Assembly (NCBI GenBank): GCA_010094045.1
Contig: ML986771.1
Span: 1 to 64,000 of the forward strand
DNA: 64,000 bases
Direction of reading: 5' to 3'
From: Lojkania enalia
Taxonomy: Eukaryota > Ascomycota > Dothideomycetes > Pleosporales
This document shows, piece after piece, positions 47,788-60,184 of the stretch. The notes beneath the pieces were generated by a model. That model was not told the DNA's origin. It worked only from the letters and a program-made list of their open reading frames with translations, and ran no database searches. The translations under genes and the position numbers were made by a program. The stretch's first letter is position 1. Each line of letters opens with the position of its first letter.

Positions 47788-49387
47788 TAAAGTTTCTAGG
47801 CTAATATATACTAATCTAGCCTATACTATATTTAGTAAGTAAACTATTAGTTATATCTTATATAGCAGCTAAAATAGATATAAATTTTCGCGAATCTAGG
47901 TTAAATATATATTAAATAATAACCTCCTTTTTAAGTTTTATTAGTCTCTTCGAGTTAGGCTTATAATTATACTCTAAGTAGATTCTAGTATATTATTAGT
48001 ATATAGTTATTTAAATTATATTAAATATTAAAGTAGCGCATCTTTCGCTATTTATTTAACCTCTTTTAATAGTTAAAAAGGCTAAATTTACTTAATTCTC
48101 ATTTTAGACTATATTTTTATTATTTTATTATTATATTATTATTAAAAGCTTAGGTATTATATTTTAGTAATAGAGTAGACTACTTACTTATATAGGCCGC
48201 TCGCTTATAAAGTATATTAATAGGTCTAAATATAGTATAAATCTACTTAGAGGTATATAAGAGTATATAGAGGTTTAGAGACCTAAGAATTCTATTAACA
48301 TCTATAGGCCTTATATAAAAGGATATAGAAAAACTACTAAGCTACTTATAAGGAAGTATATAATTATATACGGATAGAAAAAGGAGTAGAGCTAGGGGTA
48401 GAATAAGATAAGTAAAAAGCTTTAGAATAAGATTATATATAAAGCTTTTGGTAGAACGATTTCTTCGCATTATTATACTACCTATATAAGAGCTTTTTAT
48501 ATAGAAAACTAAAATACTAAATAACTAGTATAAATTAGAAGTTTAATTAATATTAATTTGCGATCGAATTTAAAGGTATAAAAGCTTATTATCTACCCCT
48601 ATTATTACAGCGATTAATTAGCTTAAAAAAGGTGCTAAGGTAATACTTTATTTAGCTATATTATTAAAGGGTCGAGTTACTAGCTTTAAGAAAGTAAATA
48701 AGGCTACTATAATATATAAATAGTGTAAATAGAAGTAGATTTAGAAGTAAGATACCTTATTAAAAGTAGAGGGAGAGGAGATTATTACTTAAATAGTAGT
48801 TAAGTAGTAGTTAGAGGGCGAAATATATTAAGAGTAGACGCGATTAAATACGAATTAGTAGACTTTTATATATTATAGTTACTATAGAGAGACTAGATAT
48901 AATATATATACGTATAAGAAGAGTACTATAAATACTACTTAATTAAAGATATATATTATATTTATAGTATTTTAATATATTATAAAAATATATTACTAGA
49001 ATAGTTAAAAAAGTTAATAAAGTAGTATACTTACTTATCTAGCACGCTCGCTTACTACTTATATTTATATACTATATAAGTAAACTAATTACCTAAGTAA
49101 GTTAATTATAATACTAAAACTCTACTAAAATCGCGATAATTATACTTTATAGTATTATATTATAACTAACAACTGTAGAATTAATTTAGAAAGAAGCTAG
49201 AATATAGCTTATACTCTAAACTCTTTAATAAAATGTAATACTAACTATACGTCGTATTATATTAATCTATAATATCTCTTAAAGTATACTTAGTATATAA
49301 AGGTAAAGAATAGCTTTATAATACGATTACTAGCCTAATTTAATAAAGTTTAGTAAGACTGAGGAGTAGGTAATTATTTAGTATATA

Positions 49388-49755
49388 TATAACAGCCTCT
49401 AATTAGTTAGATATAGAATAGAGTAATAACTAAGAATAATTATATACTATAAGAGGATTGTTCTTATAAGCTTATAATAGAAGTACGTAAGTAGAATATA
49501 TGAAAGATATTTAAGTTGACTATAAAGAGCTATAAAGGTTAGAGTCGTGATATTGTTAAATACAATTTAGTTCTCTTACTATTCCTTCCTACTCAGTTAC
49601 TTAGCTAACTAAGCGACTAAGTACGCTTAGTTATTTAGTTAACTAAGCTACTAAATATATTACGTATCTTATATTAACCTTATTCTTCTAACTATATAGA
49701 GTTCTAAATCTCGATTAGGTCTAATATAGGGATTCCTATAAGAGCATCTATAATA
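49388..49755 (-). repeat. LTR3 3' LTR, 368 bp
   Basis: Begins TATAACAGCC (TG to TA at the end base pair) and ends CTATAATA. It contains the palindrome TTAGTTAACTAA within a repeated block near 49600-49660. Confidence 0.85.
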
Positions 49756-50139
49756 CTACCTTCCTCCTCTAAACTCTTAGCTTAAGAGTTTTCCCGTTTT
49801 AAACTAGTATATAGTAGGGTTAGTACGCTATTTTTACTAAAACTATATATATTTCTAATACCTCCCCTTTATTATTTAACTCTAAGTAGATACTATTATA
49901 CTAATTATATAGACCGTTTAGGCGAGACTATTATACTTTATTTCTAGTATTCCTATAAAAGGTTAACTAATAAGGTAGATAAGAAGAAAATACCTAAAAA
50001 ATTATATTATTTAAAATACCTTTATTCTAGTATACGTTCGTTATATAATACGAATTATAATACTTAGATAGCTCGTATACTACAATTCTATACTACTAGT
50101 TTATTCCTAATTCTTCCTAATAGTAAAGTAAGATGCTGA

Positions 50140-50365
50140 AGTTGCGAAACTAGAGGAGAAAATTTATCTAGCCTAGGAAGAGTTAGAATAACTTTTTAAT
50201 AAGGTAGTAGCAGCTCGTATAAAGATTTAGTATCTTTATAAGATTTGTAAATAAGTAAAGTGTAGGTAGGTAGAGGGTTATAAATATATATAGGAGCAGC
50301 TTAAGAAAGAAGAAGAGGCGGATTATAAGGCGGGTCTTCTTCCTAAGATAGAGTTGCCTCCTGTA
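50140..50365 (+). pseudogene. Antisense coiled-coil ORF inside LTR3
   Basis: Plus-strand frame opposite to gag-pol with KLEEKIYLAQEELEQLFNK (TAG read as Gln), then a Lys/Glu-rich stretch and a Pro-containing end. Positional and compositional counterpart of 29420-29720 in LTR1. Function unknown. Confidence 0.5.
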
Positions 50366-50649
50366 ATATAGTTAATACTGTTTAATCCTACTACTCTATC
50401 TCTAGGTTTCCTTTATAAATTTAGATTTTATAATATACCTACAATACTGTAGGACTAAAGTTTTCTTCTAGTTCTTAGATATTATTCTATAGGTTCCTAT
50501 ATTTATCTATTCCTAACTATTTAATTAGATAGTACTATTTACTATTCTATATCTTATACTTTATTATTCTCTTAACTTTCTATTCCTAGTCTTCTCCGTA
50601 TACGTCTATATTATATACTACTAGTTTAGTATTTTAGGGTGCCTTTTCT

Positions 50650-53600
50650 ATAAGTACGATATAGAAGGTTAAGTAGATTTTTATAGGCGTAGGTAATTTA
50701 AGTTAATAATTTATAGGTAATATTTATTCCTTAATCTTATATAGTCTAATTTTAATATAATCTAGTTTACTGCTTAGTTATTTACTTTAAATATTCTGTT
50801 ATAGTAGCTAAACTTTTTCTTTCTTCTTAAAGTAAGGTAGTTGTTTATATTTCTTATTATAATATTTCTTTATAGTATATTATAGGAACTAGAAGTCTTT
50901 CTTTAGTAAGTCTTATATTTGTTAAATAATATCAATTTATTCCTATACCTATAGTACCTATAATACTACTTTAATTAGGGTGTTGTAAGTTTTTAGTTTA
51001 TACCTATAGTTTACTATAAATAGTAATACTCTAGTTATACTATATTTAGTACTATTATACGCGAGTTATACTATTAGTAGTAGTATTACCTAATTATTTT
51101 ATCTATAATTAAGGTAGTACTATAAGTATTATTCTACTATTTAGTTTATTTATTCTATCTATCTATCTATTTGCGGGTAAAATACTGTAGATATCTTATC
51201 TTTAATTTCTAGTAAGTTTATAATTATTTACTAAAATTTTAAAGTAAACTTAGTATTTTAGTCTATAATTATTTTCTATAGTACCCTATATTATACGACA
51301 ATCTATTTTAGAAAGATGTTTACAACTTATTCTACTAATAATACTTTATTATAGGGAATAAAGTAGGTATATTTTATAAGTCTATCTATAATTATTATAA
51401 TCGAGTTATATACTTCTCTCTTAGGGTAGTCTTTTAATTTTAGTAGCTTAATAATAAAGTCTATAGTAACTTCTATCTATAGCCTAGTTAGTATTTCTAG
51501 GTTCTATAGTAGTTTATAGAGTATATATCTATTAGGTTTATTTTATTAGTAGTCTATATATTCTCTTAACGTATTTTTTACCTATTCTCTTACTTTAGAA
51601 AAGTAGAATCCTCTAAGGATTCGTTCTAGCGTTTTTTCTATTCTCTAGTATCTATATATAGGAACTTCGTGGAATTACCTAATAAATTCTTTTCTAACTT
51701 TAGCTAGTACGTAGATTCGATTATAGACGTATAATAGTCTATCTACCTATTCTAGTTCTTATTCTTAGAATTCTTTAGGTATTCCGTCTATTACTAATCT
51801 AATTAGTATTATCTAGCTTACTTCTTTAGTAATAGTTGTTGCTGCGAGTTTTAGGTAATTATATACTATGTTTCCATCTTATTATTTTCTTAGTAGTATA
51901 GCTGTAGTTCCTTTCTCTTACTCGTATTCTAGTAGTCTACTTAATACGTCTACTCTTCGGTTTTATTTTCCGCTAATATAGATAATCTTAAAGTCGAATG
52001 TAGCTAGTTCTTATAACTATCTAACCTACCTAAGAGTTAGAGTTTTATTAGTAAGAAAGGTAGTAAGGTTTTTATAGTCGTAATAGACTTTAGTTTACTA
52101 TTTTACTCCTTATAGGTACACACGCTATTCCTTAAAGTATACTATAATAGTTAGAAGTTCTTAATTATATATATTATAATTTATTTCTACAGGTATAAGT
52201 TTCTGTAAATAGTATACTACTAGATATTATTTTCTATTATAGATTTATATAAGGATTCCGGCTATTCTTATTCTTAATACGTTAGTTTCTATAAGAGCTT
52301 TCTTTTCTAGATTGTAGAGTTTTAGTACTAGTTCTTGTTAGAATTATTTTTTAACTTCTTAGAAGGCTTTTTCTTATTTATTTCCCTATATAAAAGTAAT
52401 ATTTTTCCTTAATAGTTGTATTAAGGGTATAGTTATATCGCTCTAATTATCTATAAAGATTTAACAGAAGTTATAAAATCCTATAAAGGATTAGACATCT
52501 TTAATTAATTTTAAAGTTAGCTAGTTTCTAATTACTACTAATTTATTTAGGTCTATTTATAGTTGTTCTAGTTTAATAATAAATCTTAAGTAGTCTGTTT
52601 ATATAGTATAGAATTTACATTTCCTTACCTTAAGGTATAATTTTACTACTTATAGTACGCGGAGTACTTATTCGATATATTCCTTATATTCTTACTTTAT
52701 TTTAAAATATACGAGAATACCGTCTAAGTAAGCTATATAGAATTATCTAAGGTAGGGTCTTAGTACCTTATTAATCCGTTTTTAGAAAGTAGCTGGTATA
52801 TTAATAAGCTTAAATAGTATAACTAGGTATTTAAAGAGTCCCTTTTTTATTCTAAATACTATTTTCTATTCGTCTTCTTCTTTAATACGGATCTAGTAGT
52901 ACGCCTTTTAGATGTCTAATTTTATAAAGATAGTAGCTTCCCTTAATTAGTCTCTTAAGTTACGGATAAGTAGTAAAGAGTATCGATCCTTAATTATAAT
53001 ATTGTTAAGAGTGCAATAATCGACGTATATTTATAGGTCTATTATTCTCTTCTTATCTATAAAGAGTATAGAGTATACAACTAGTAAGCTTAATTCTTAG
53101 ATTATTCCTTTCTTTAGGTACTTATTTACATATTATTCTAGAACCTCTACTTTTCTTAGTATTAGGCTATATATTAATCTATACCCAGGTTTTTTTCCTA
53201 GTTGTAATTTAATTTTATAATTATATTCTCTATATTTAGGTAGGTATTATAGTAGTTTTTAAAGCTATTTTATTAAGTATTAGTATTCTTTAGGTACGCT
53301 ATATAATATATTTCCTATTAAGAATAATTCTTTTACTACTTCCTTTACTATTACAGCAAGTTATTCCTTAACTAGCTGGTCCAAGTTTTTAAAGATAATT
53401 CGTCCCGTTTACTAGTTTATCTAAGGATTTTCCTTTCTTAACTATAAAATCCCTAGGATAATATTATAGTCGGTAATTCCTATAATTTAGAAGATTTATC
53501 CTTATTAAGTTGTTCCTAGGATTTCGAATTCTTCTAGTTCTATAATATATATAACTTTCTTCTAGAAGTCTTTTCCTTTTATAGTTTAGATTATATAGAG

Positions 53601-55850
53601 TCGTTCCAGTTATACTATAAGTATTTCTTTTCTAGTAATATAGTTACTAGCTATAAAATTCTTTATTACTCTACTATTAATAAGTATATATACCTTATAG
53701 CCGTAATATTATTCTAGTATTATAAGATAGTATTCTCCTATATTCCTATATAGTTAAGTTATCTTAAGCTAATAGACTATTACTTCTTTTATAGATATAT
53801 ATTTTAGGTATTTCCGTTCTAGACATTTATACTATAGTCTTCCTCTAATATATACTTTAGGTAGTAAAGGTTCTAGTTTAAATACTATATAGTTTTAGGT
53901 TTATTTAGTAACTTCCCATCCTATTATAGCTTCTTATTTTACCAGGTTTCCTAGTACCTTATCTTCGTTTAGTTGTCTTAGCTATATACCTATATTTTCT
54001 TTTCTTTTTTAGTAGGTTTTATATTGCCGTTTAATATACGATATCTATACTATCTTAAAATATACTGGGTAGTGTTAGTTTATATAAGGGTCGTTGTCTT
54101 CCCTAATCTAGTAGTCCTATTCTTATTTATATCGTAATGCTTTTAGTATCTAGTATTTTACTAGTACTTCACTTCGTAAGAAGGCTACTACTTTCTATAC
54201 TATATATACAGCCTTATCCCAATCTATTATATTAAGGTATCCTTCTACTACTTTTATTATTTCTATTTATTTTTGGAAGTATAAGAAGCAGATTTCTCTA
54301 GGGTAGGTATTTTACTATTCTTTATAAACGTCGATAATATTCTATTCTAGTCTATTCTTATTATAGAATCTTATAGGTAGTTCCTCTCTTAGGATAGCTA
54401 TAAGAGCCGGGGTTCCCTATTTATACTCGATTATTCCTCGTTAGTATATAGAATATGCTTTAGGTACTAGATTAGATATTAGTACTTTAGTAGTAGCTTC
54501 TTCTATTTATAATAGGGTGTTTATTTCTTTATCCTCGTTTAATTCTTCCTAAACTTCTTCTAGCTATCTTTTTATGCGTTCTTATATTGCTGTAAGTTGT
54601 ATTTTCTTCTAAGACTAATATCCTATAGCTTCTTTAAGTTGTTAGTATATTTAGTACTCGTCTTCGTTATAGAAGAACTAATATAGCGTTCCGTATTCTA
54701 TAGTTACGACTAGTTCTTCTTTACCTACTTCCTGCGGTTTATCTTCTATAGGCCGGTTTTTCCTCTCTTTCTTTTTACTTCAGCATTCTTTTACTATATA
54801 TCCTAGTTTCTAATAATTATAGTACTTAATATCTTTTTTCTAAATCTTTCTTTCTTAGGTCGCCTGTAATTTAGGCTTCTTTTCTCTAGTAGCGCTTAGA
54901 TCCATAGATCCGCCCGCGTCGGCAGCCCTTATTAAAAAGCGTACTCTTTAGTAGTATGCTTATCTTTCCTTATTTTTAAACTAATATAGTTTATCGTCGA
55001 TTCTTTTTACTAATTAGAAGTATAATACTAGGTTTTAGGGTTGTTCTATATATATTATTACCCTTCTTATTTCTATTTTCAATCCTCTGCGAAATTTTAC
55101 TATTATACTATAGTTGTCCTATACAACTTTATTCGAGAGTTGTTAAAAACTTGATATATACAAGGTAATAGATCCTAGTTAAACTAGGTTGTAGAGTCTA
55201 TCTTCTACTACTCGTATTTCGTCGATATCTCTAAACGCTAGTTTAAGTTTCTATTAGAAGTATACTAGGCTTATAAATATTACCTTAGTTTTACTTTTCT
55301 AGTTTTCTTCTACTTAGTTCTTAAAATCTATTAGAAAGGACTAGAACTAGTTAAGTAATTTATCTATTAGGTAGGCTTCTATAAATAGTACTTTCTTATT
55401 CTTATACTAGATAATATCTAGGTTAGCATTAATATAAATTCTTACTACTATTAGAAATCCTTTAAGTTTAGACCTGGTTCTATTAAACTTATTAAGTAGT
55501 ACTAGCTTAATTCGTTACTAATAATATATTAGTAGTAGTACTTTTTTAACTTACTTAAGTTTCTAGATAATTCCCGCGAGTCCTATTCCTTACTTACTAT
55601 TAACTATACCTTATATTTCTTTAAAACTTTCGAGAAGGCTATTTTAAGTCTCCTTTAAGCTTCTTATCTATTTATCTACTAGAACTAGCTATTCCTATTA
55701 TTATATTAATTTGTTCTATATTCTTATAAATATAGTTACTATACCTACCTCTGAAGAAGTAGCCTTATTAGCTAATTCTAACATTCTACTTACGTGAGTT
55801 TCCTACGTTACTTACCGAAGGTATATCTTTTCTTATAACTAGGGTAGTCT
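50650..55850 (-). pseudogene. LTR3 gag-pol
   Basis: Minus-strand polyprotein with the reverse-transcriptase motif AYLDGILVYF near 52690-52725, RNase H to its left, then integrase. Gag with a Cys-rich zinc-knuckle region lies near 54770-54840. One GC-rich patch (54895-54945) escaped mutation. Many TAA/TAG stops. Confidence 0.7.
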
Positions 55851-55891
55851 AACTAGTCTTACTTCTTCTAACTTTACGAGGGTAGTTAAAG

Positions 55892-56293
55892 TATAACAGC
55901 CTCTGATTAGCTAGGTATAGAATAGAGTAATAACTAAGAGTAATTATGTGCTGCGAGGGGATTATTCTTATAGACTTATAATAGAAGTATATAAGTAGAG
56001 TATATAAAGGATATTTAAGTTAACTATAAAGAGCTATAAAGGTTAAAGTCGTAAGGTTGTTAAATATAATTTAGTTTCCTTACTATTCCTTCCTACTTAG
56101 TTACTTAGCTAACTAAGCGACTAAGTACGCTTAATTACTTAGTTAACTAAGCTACTAAGTACGCTTAATTACTTAGTTAACTAAGCTACTAAACGCGTTA
56201 TATATCCTATATTAGTCTTATTCTTCTAATTATATAGAGTTCTAAATCTCGATTGGGTCTAGTATAGAGATTCCCATAGGAGCATCTATAATA
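55892..56293 (-). repeat. LTR3 5' LTR, 402 bp
   Basis: Same as 49388-49755 plus one extra 34-bp unit (GCTACTAAGTACGCTTAATT type) at about 56120-56195. Confidence 0.85.
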
Positions 56294-57690
56294 ATATACT
56301 AGATCTAGATATAAGAGGATTTCCGCCGCAGCTTACTACTAGCTATATACTCTACTAGCTAGGTTAGAAAGAACTAGGTAGAAAACTTTATTAAACGTAT
56401 ACCTAAGCTTAAGGTTAAATTTAATTAAAAGTACGACTATTTAAAAGCTAAATATAAGAATTCTAAAGTTATAAAAGGCTAGTTCTACCTTATATAGAAT
56501 ATAAAGGCTAAGTATAGTATTATTAATAAAGATATATACAACTTCGATAAATTAGACTTTATAATAGGCGTAATATCGATAGAAGTAGTAGTTACTAGCT
56601 CTAAGAGACGGAATTAACTAAAGCAGCTCTAGCTAGATAATTATAAGTAGACTATAGTTATCTAGGGTATTAACACAATAGGATAGATAATACTACCTTT
56701 TATTATCTTTACAGGCACCTACCACCTCTCTATATAGTATAAAGAAGACGATATTCTACTAACCTAGGCTATATAGGTTACTGATAACGGCTGGACGATA
56801 AATAATATTAGTATTAAGTAGTTAAAGTACTTTAACGTATATATAAAGGATTGTACTATTAGTATATATTAATTACTAATTCTTAACAGCTATAAAAGCT
56901 ACAACTCGCTTAAATTTAGGTAGCTTTATAAAGAAAAGAATATTATTACTCTCTATATACTTCTATAATTATTACACCTACTATAGTTACTAGATATAGA
57001 TTATTTCTCGCCTTTAAAGACTGCGTATAGGTGCTGAGTTAAGCAGCTAATACGCGGTTATATTAACTATATTATAAAAATCGAGTTCTTATCCTACTTT
57101 AAAGTAGTTTTTAATATAGTAATTACGAAGAGTAATATTCTAGGTAGCTTTTAAGATGCTAGTCTAGTTCTATTTAACTTAGATATAGTCCTATTAAAGC
57201 TTAAAGTTTAACTACATATACTAATACCTTCTATAGTTAAAGATACCCCTTAAAAGTTAAAAATACTAAGTAATCCTATTAAATTTAGGTCTTAATCTAT
57301 ATACGTTTAATTAAGAGTTTAAAAGCACCTAAATAGCTTATCTACTTTAATAGTAGAGGCGTTTAAACAGTTTATAAAGGGGGCTATATATATAATATAT
57401 AAAAACGTACTATTATATATTTAGGTTACTAAGCTTTAAGCAGCTAATAAAGCTGCTATATAACGTTAATCGCATAAAAGAAAGTATATATAGAAGGAAG
57501 GTAACCTAACAATTAAAGAAAGCGCTTGATTAACTACTCTAAAAAAGTTTAGCACTTGTACTAATAAAAAGAAGAGTAGAAAGAAGGCGTGCGTTAATAG
57601 AGGCTAGCTAACTTAAAAGCGCTATAGGTAGTACAGTAAGGTTAGGCATAACTCGTGGACGTGTAAAAATAATACTATAGATATAGAAGA
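56294..57690 (+). pseudogene. Fot1/Pogo transposase of element E
   Basis: Plus-strand remnant. DDE core about 56560-57010 with SYNSLKFRQLYKEKN near 56890-56940 and LLQLLDIDYF near 56980-57010. The basic C-terminus ends with a zinc-knuckle-like cluster (HNSWTCK) near 57645-57672. Homologous to P throughout. Stops TAA/TAG. Confidence 0.72.
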
Positions 57691-57825
57691 ATAGGCTACT
57701 ATACTATATAGTATAATAGAATATAAGAAAGTATAATATTTTGCGAAAAGTAGTTACGATTTTAGTATAGTCTTAGTATTATAATTAGCTCGCTTAGATA
57801 ATCAGCTCACTTATACAATACGTTA

Positions 57826-58236
57826 TAGGATAATTAAATTATAGTTAGTTAAGGTATTATAGTTTACTTACTATATATTATAGAAAGTTAGTAGAGTTAA
57901 TAATATACTTATACTAATAGTATACTTATAAACTATATTATATTTTATAATCGTCTATTTTTTAGTTATAGTAAGCTTATAGTAATTAGTACGTATCTAG
58001 AGTTAAATTATAATTCTATAAAGCTAATTTAAAAGCTGCTAATATTATATATTAAAAACTTCTATAGCGTATTATACGCTCTAAAATTAACCTAAAGTAT
58101 AGGCCTAAAGTATAAGATTAATTCTAATTTCTTACTAAGATAGATTAGTATTATATTATTAATATATTGCAGTTTATATATAGTAATTGTAATGCTGAGA
58201 AAAAGTGGCCGGCTTAGTAGTAGAATACGTTATAAG
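57826..58236. mobile_element. Truncated F-family remnant at the edge of the repeat island
   Basis: RIP-like AT-rich sequence ending in an F-type terminal inverted repeat (GAGAAAAAGTGGCC to GAATACGT, about 58196-58234) followed by TA. The rest is too altered to assign. Base composition changes sharply just downstream. Confidence 0.6.
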
Positions 58237-58326
58237 ATAAAACATTTATTAATAATTCTAGTAGAATAGGAGTAGTAAGTCTAACTATTTCCTTCTCTTT
58301 CGCTTAATAAAGCATTCTTACTAGGT

Positions 58327-59351
58327 CTATTTAAGGTTATTTACCGGTAGCTCTATAGGCTTTATAGATATCTGACCCAGTCTATTCATCTCTAGGGGAG
58401 CGTGAAAATTGTCGTATTGCGTATGCATTAACTTCGGACGATCGCTTGAACCGATTTCATTTGGAATATCTTGGTATTCAGTTTGCGGTGCAATACCCGG
58501 AAGAGCCACTGCATCTCTTCGTGTTTCGCGTCTTTGACGAATCCAGTAAATCCCGAAAACTGTCACGCAGATGACAACAATACTTCCCACCACGCCCCCT
58601 ACTATCACGCCAGTATTTGCCTGGTTCGAGTATACGGATGTTGGATTGGGACTTGTAGTGGAGGGAGATCCAGCGTTAACGTCAGGAGTAGAGAGTGTCG
58701 GCGTTACGGATGGCATCGATGATTTTATAATGAATTCTGACGCCGATGTGCCGGAACTGGCTTGCGTAGGTGATGTAATTTGCGCTAGAGTTGGGTTGGG
58801 AAGTAGGACTTGGACTGTTGCGGTCTGGCCACATGCAATATATTCATACGTCTGATCGGGTCCGTTGACCAACAGAGCAGTAGAACAAAGTTCCTCTGAT
58901 TGACTGAAACCGTAAGCTGATGGAAAGCATAGAAATGACGATATCTCCCCGAGATTATATCGTACCACGTAAATGTTGTGATATCTGACATGTCAGATAG
59001 CCTTCCACATCCACCTGTGCATGCGTCTTTATCCACACAATAGCCAGCTAAACCACAGTCTCGTGCTGCAGACACCGTCTGTGGACAGAATCCCCAGAGC
59101 CCGTTTGCGGTGTCGAATCTACATGCCCATCCGATTCCGGCTGTTCGCGAAAGTGTAGGGTTACCGGTAAGATACCCGCAAGTCTGTTCTGTTGGGATTT
59201 GCCGCCTATTGGGTTTATGAGTGGCTGGAATTACTCTACTATTGACACCAAAGTCTCCATGACCAGTTTGCCAACGAGCTGGAGGAGCACCGGAGAACAC
59301 TAGCAGTAAAATGGAAAAAAGGATTGAAATGATTGCCTTGGGGAAAGTCAT
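58327..59351 (-). CDS. Secreted Cys-rich single-pass membrane protein
   Basis: Two exons (59351-58966 and 58903-58327) around a 62-nt intron (58904-58965, GTACGA...TTTCAG) give 320 residues. The splice restores a Cys codon (TG|T) and the order TTFTC...CSTALL. Visible: signal peptide or anchor (about 1-22), a Cys-rich ectodomain with Cys at 58, 77, 89, 99, 105, 111, 115, 129, 135 and 153 and motifs LWGFCP, DCGLAGYCVD and YEYIACG, a Ser/Thr/Pro-rich stalk (about 166-226) probably O-glycosylated, a transmembrane helix (about 227-250) with a basic RQRRETRR stop, and a 70-residue cytosolic tail. I recognise the layout from uncharacterised fungal cell-surface proteins; a wall-sensor or adhesion role is only inference. 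The gene is intact, with normal composition, next to the RIP-mutated island. Confidence 0.85.
58904..58965 (-). other. Intron of the surface-protein gene
   Basis: Donor GTACGA, acceptor TTTCAG on the minus strand. Without removal the conserved reading frame breaks. Confidence 0.8.
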
Positions 59352-60184
59352 GATAAAGAAATGACAGCCGATAACTCAAAGAGTGTGATTTGAAGGTATT
59401 GAGAAAGCCCTTCCCTTCAGGGGGGTTTGTGGTTAGAATTTCGTATCGTCGCGGAGGCCCGTGCCGCCGTACTGTGCCGCACCTACAACGCGGTGGCGTG
59501 TCGAGATCTCCGGTAGCGTCTTAAGTATTCACATAAGGCCAAATGTAATGAACTCGTTGAAAAGGAGATGTTTACAAAGTTAGGTAATATTATGAGAAGA
59601 CCACCTTAATGGCTTCGTGACCTATCCAAACTGGTTTTTCACTAACCAGTTCTTAAAATTATCGCGCTTTACGGCAAGTACTTTTTACTCGGTGGTGGTC
59701 CGAACTTCGCAAATTCACTTTCGGGCCATGGAGAGCAGGAAGCACTTATGTGAACTACAAGAGTCAGGGTCGAGTCGCGGCCTGGCTTAGACCAACAAGT
59801 CTCAAATTTTCCTACTTGCCACGGTCCAGGCAATGTCAACCGTAGGGTTGGAATTTAGCTCCGGCTCAAAAAGACCAATGCCCTGACCAATAGTGTCTTA
59901 GAATGATTTGGCTTCGCTTAGACAGGGGCTGTCATCATCGTGATTAGCTACTAGACAGTGGTTTATAGGCTCGTGCATTAAGCGCCTACAGCTTCGCCGC
60001 ACCCCCTTTGTTAGGTCCGAGCATATCAGCTCAGCGAAACTTGCAACGCGGCACAGTTCAATGAAACCCACATATCCTCACCTTTAATGTGTAGCAAATC
60101 TAGGAGCACTTTCCTCCCATACTTCACTGATTTTCGCTTCTCTCAACCTTTCTCGAGTTCTATTTAATAACTATTCACAGTACA
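59352..60184. promoter_or_regulatory. Divergent intergenic region between the two intact genes
   Basis: 833 bp of normal composition between two divergently transcribed genes, so it should hold both promoters. A possible TATA-like TATTTAATA lies near 60162-60170, about 20 bp before the CAP59 start. No long open frame or repeat seen. Confidence 0.5.

Larger units (their letters stand above)
23540..48217 (-). mobile_element. Fot1-like element C, split into four pieces
   Basis: The pieces 23540-24398, 26270-26550, 28074-28366 and 47788-48217 rejoin into one minus-strand Pogo-type transposon of about 1.85 kb. TIRs match (AAGCGAGCGGCC type) and flanking TA dinucleotides lie at 23538-23539 and 48218-48219. 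The interruptions are A1, A2 and LTR1. Each break rejoins homologous transposase sequence as in P and A1. Confidence 0.8.
22305..49064 (+). mobile_element. Fot1-like element D, outermost shell of the nest
   Basis: Two parts, 22305-23539 and 48220-49064, flank element C. The left part carries a plus-strand Pogo-type transposase with the DDE core near 23150-23330 (SYNSLEFQ, then LLQPFN.G motifs). The right part carries the C-terminus and a TIR ending near 49064. The left TIR is not visible; G2 abuts here and may have cut it. About 280 bp at 48220-48500 has no counterpart in C and is unexplained. Confidence 0.65.
49388..56293 (-). mobile_element. Ty3/gypsy element LTR3, inserted in E
   Basis: LTRs 49388-49755 (368 bp) and 55892-56293 (402 bp), with target duplication ATATA (49383-49387, 56294-56298). 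The 34-bp length difference is one extra copy of a palindromic repeat. Internal minus-strand gag-pol of about 6.1 kb: gag near 54700-55850, reverse transcriptase about 52500-53300, RNase H near 52000-52350 and integrase about 50650-51900. RIP-inactivated. Confidence 0.88.
49067..57823 (+). mobile_element. Fot1-like element E, split by LTR3
   Basis: Pieces 49067-49387 and 56294-57823 rejoin into about 1,850 bp with the same TIR and internal 16-bp repeats as P. The break restores the sequence seen in P. The right end is followed by TA at 57824-57825. The left end abuts the right end of D, so the two share a junction dinucleotide (TT, presumably altered TA). Confidence 0.82.

Noticed and set aside
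58471..58855. Two plus-strand open frames overlapping the surface-protein gene
   Set aside because: They are shadows of the minus-strand gene, which has signal peptide, Cys pattern, transmembrane helix and a working intron.
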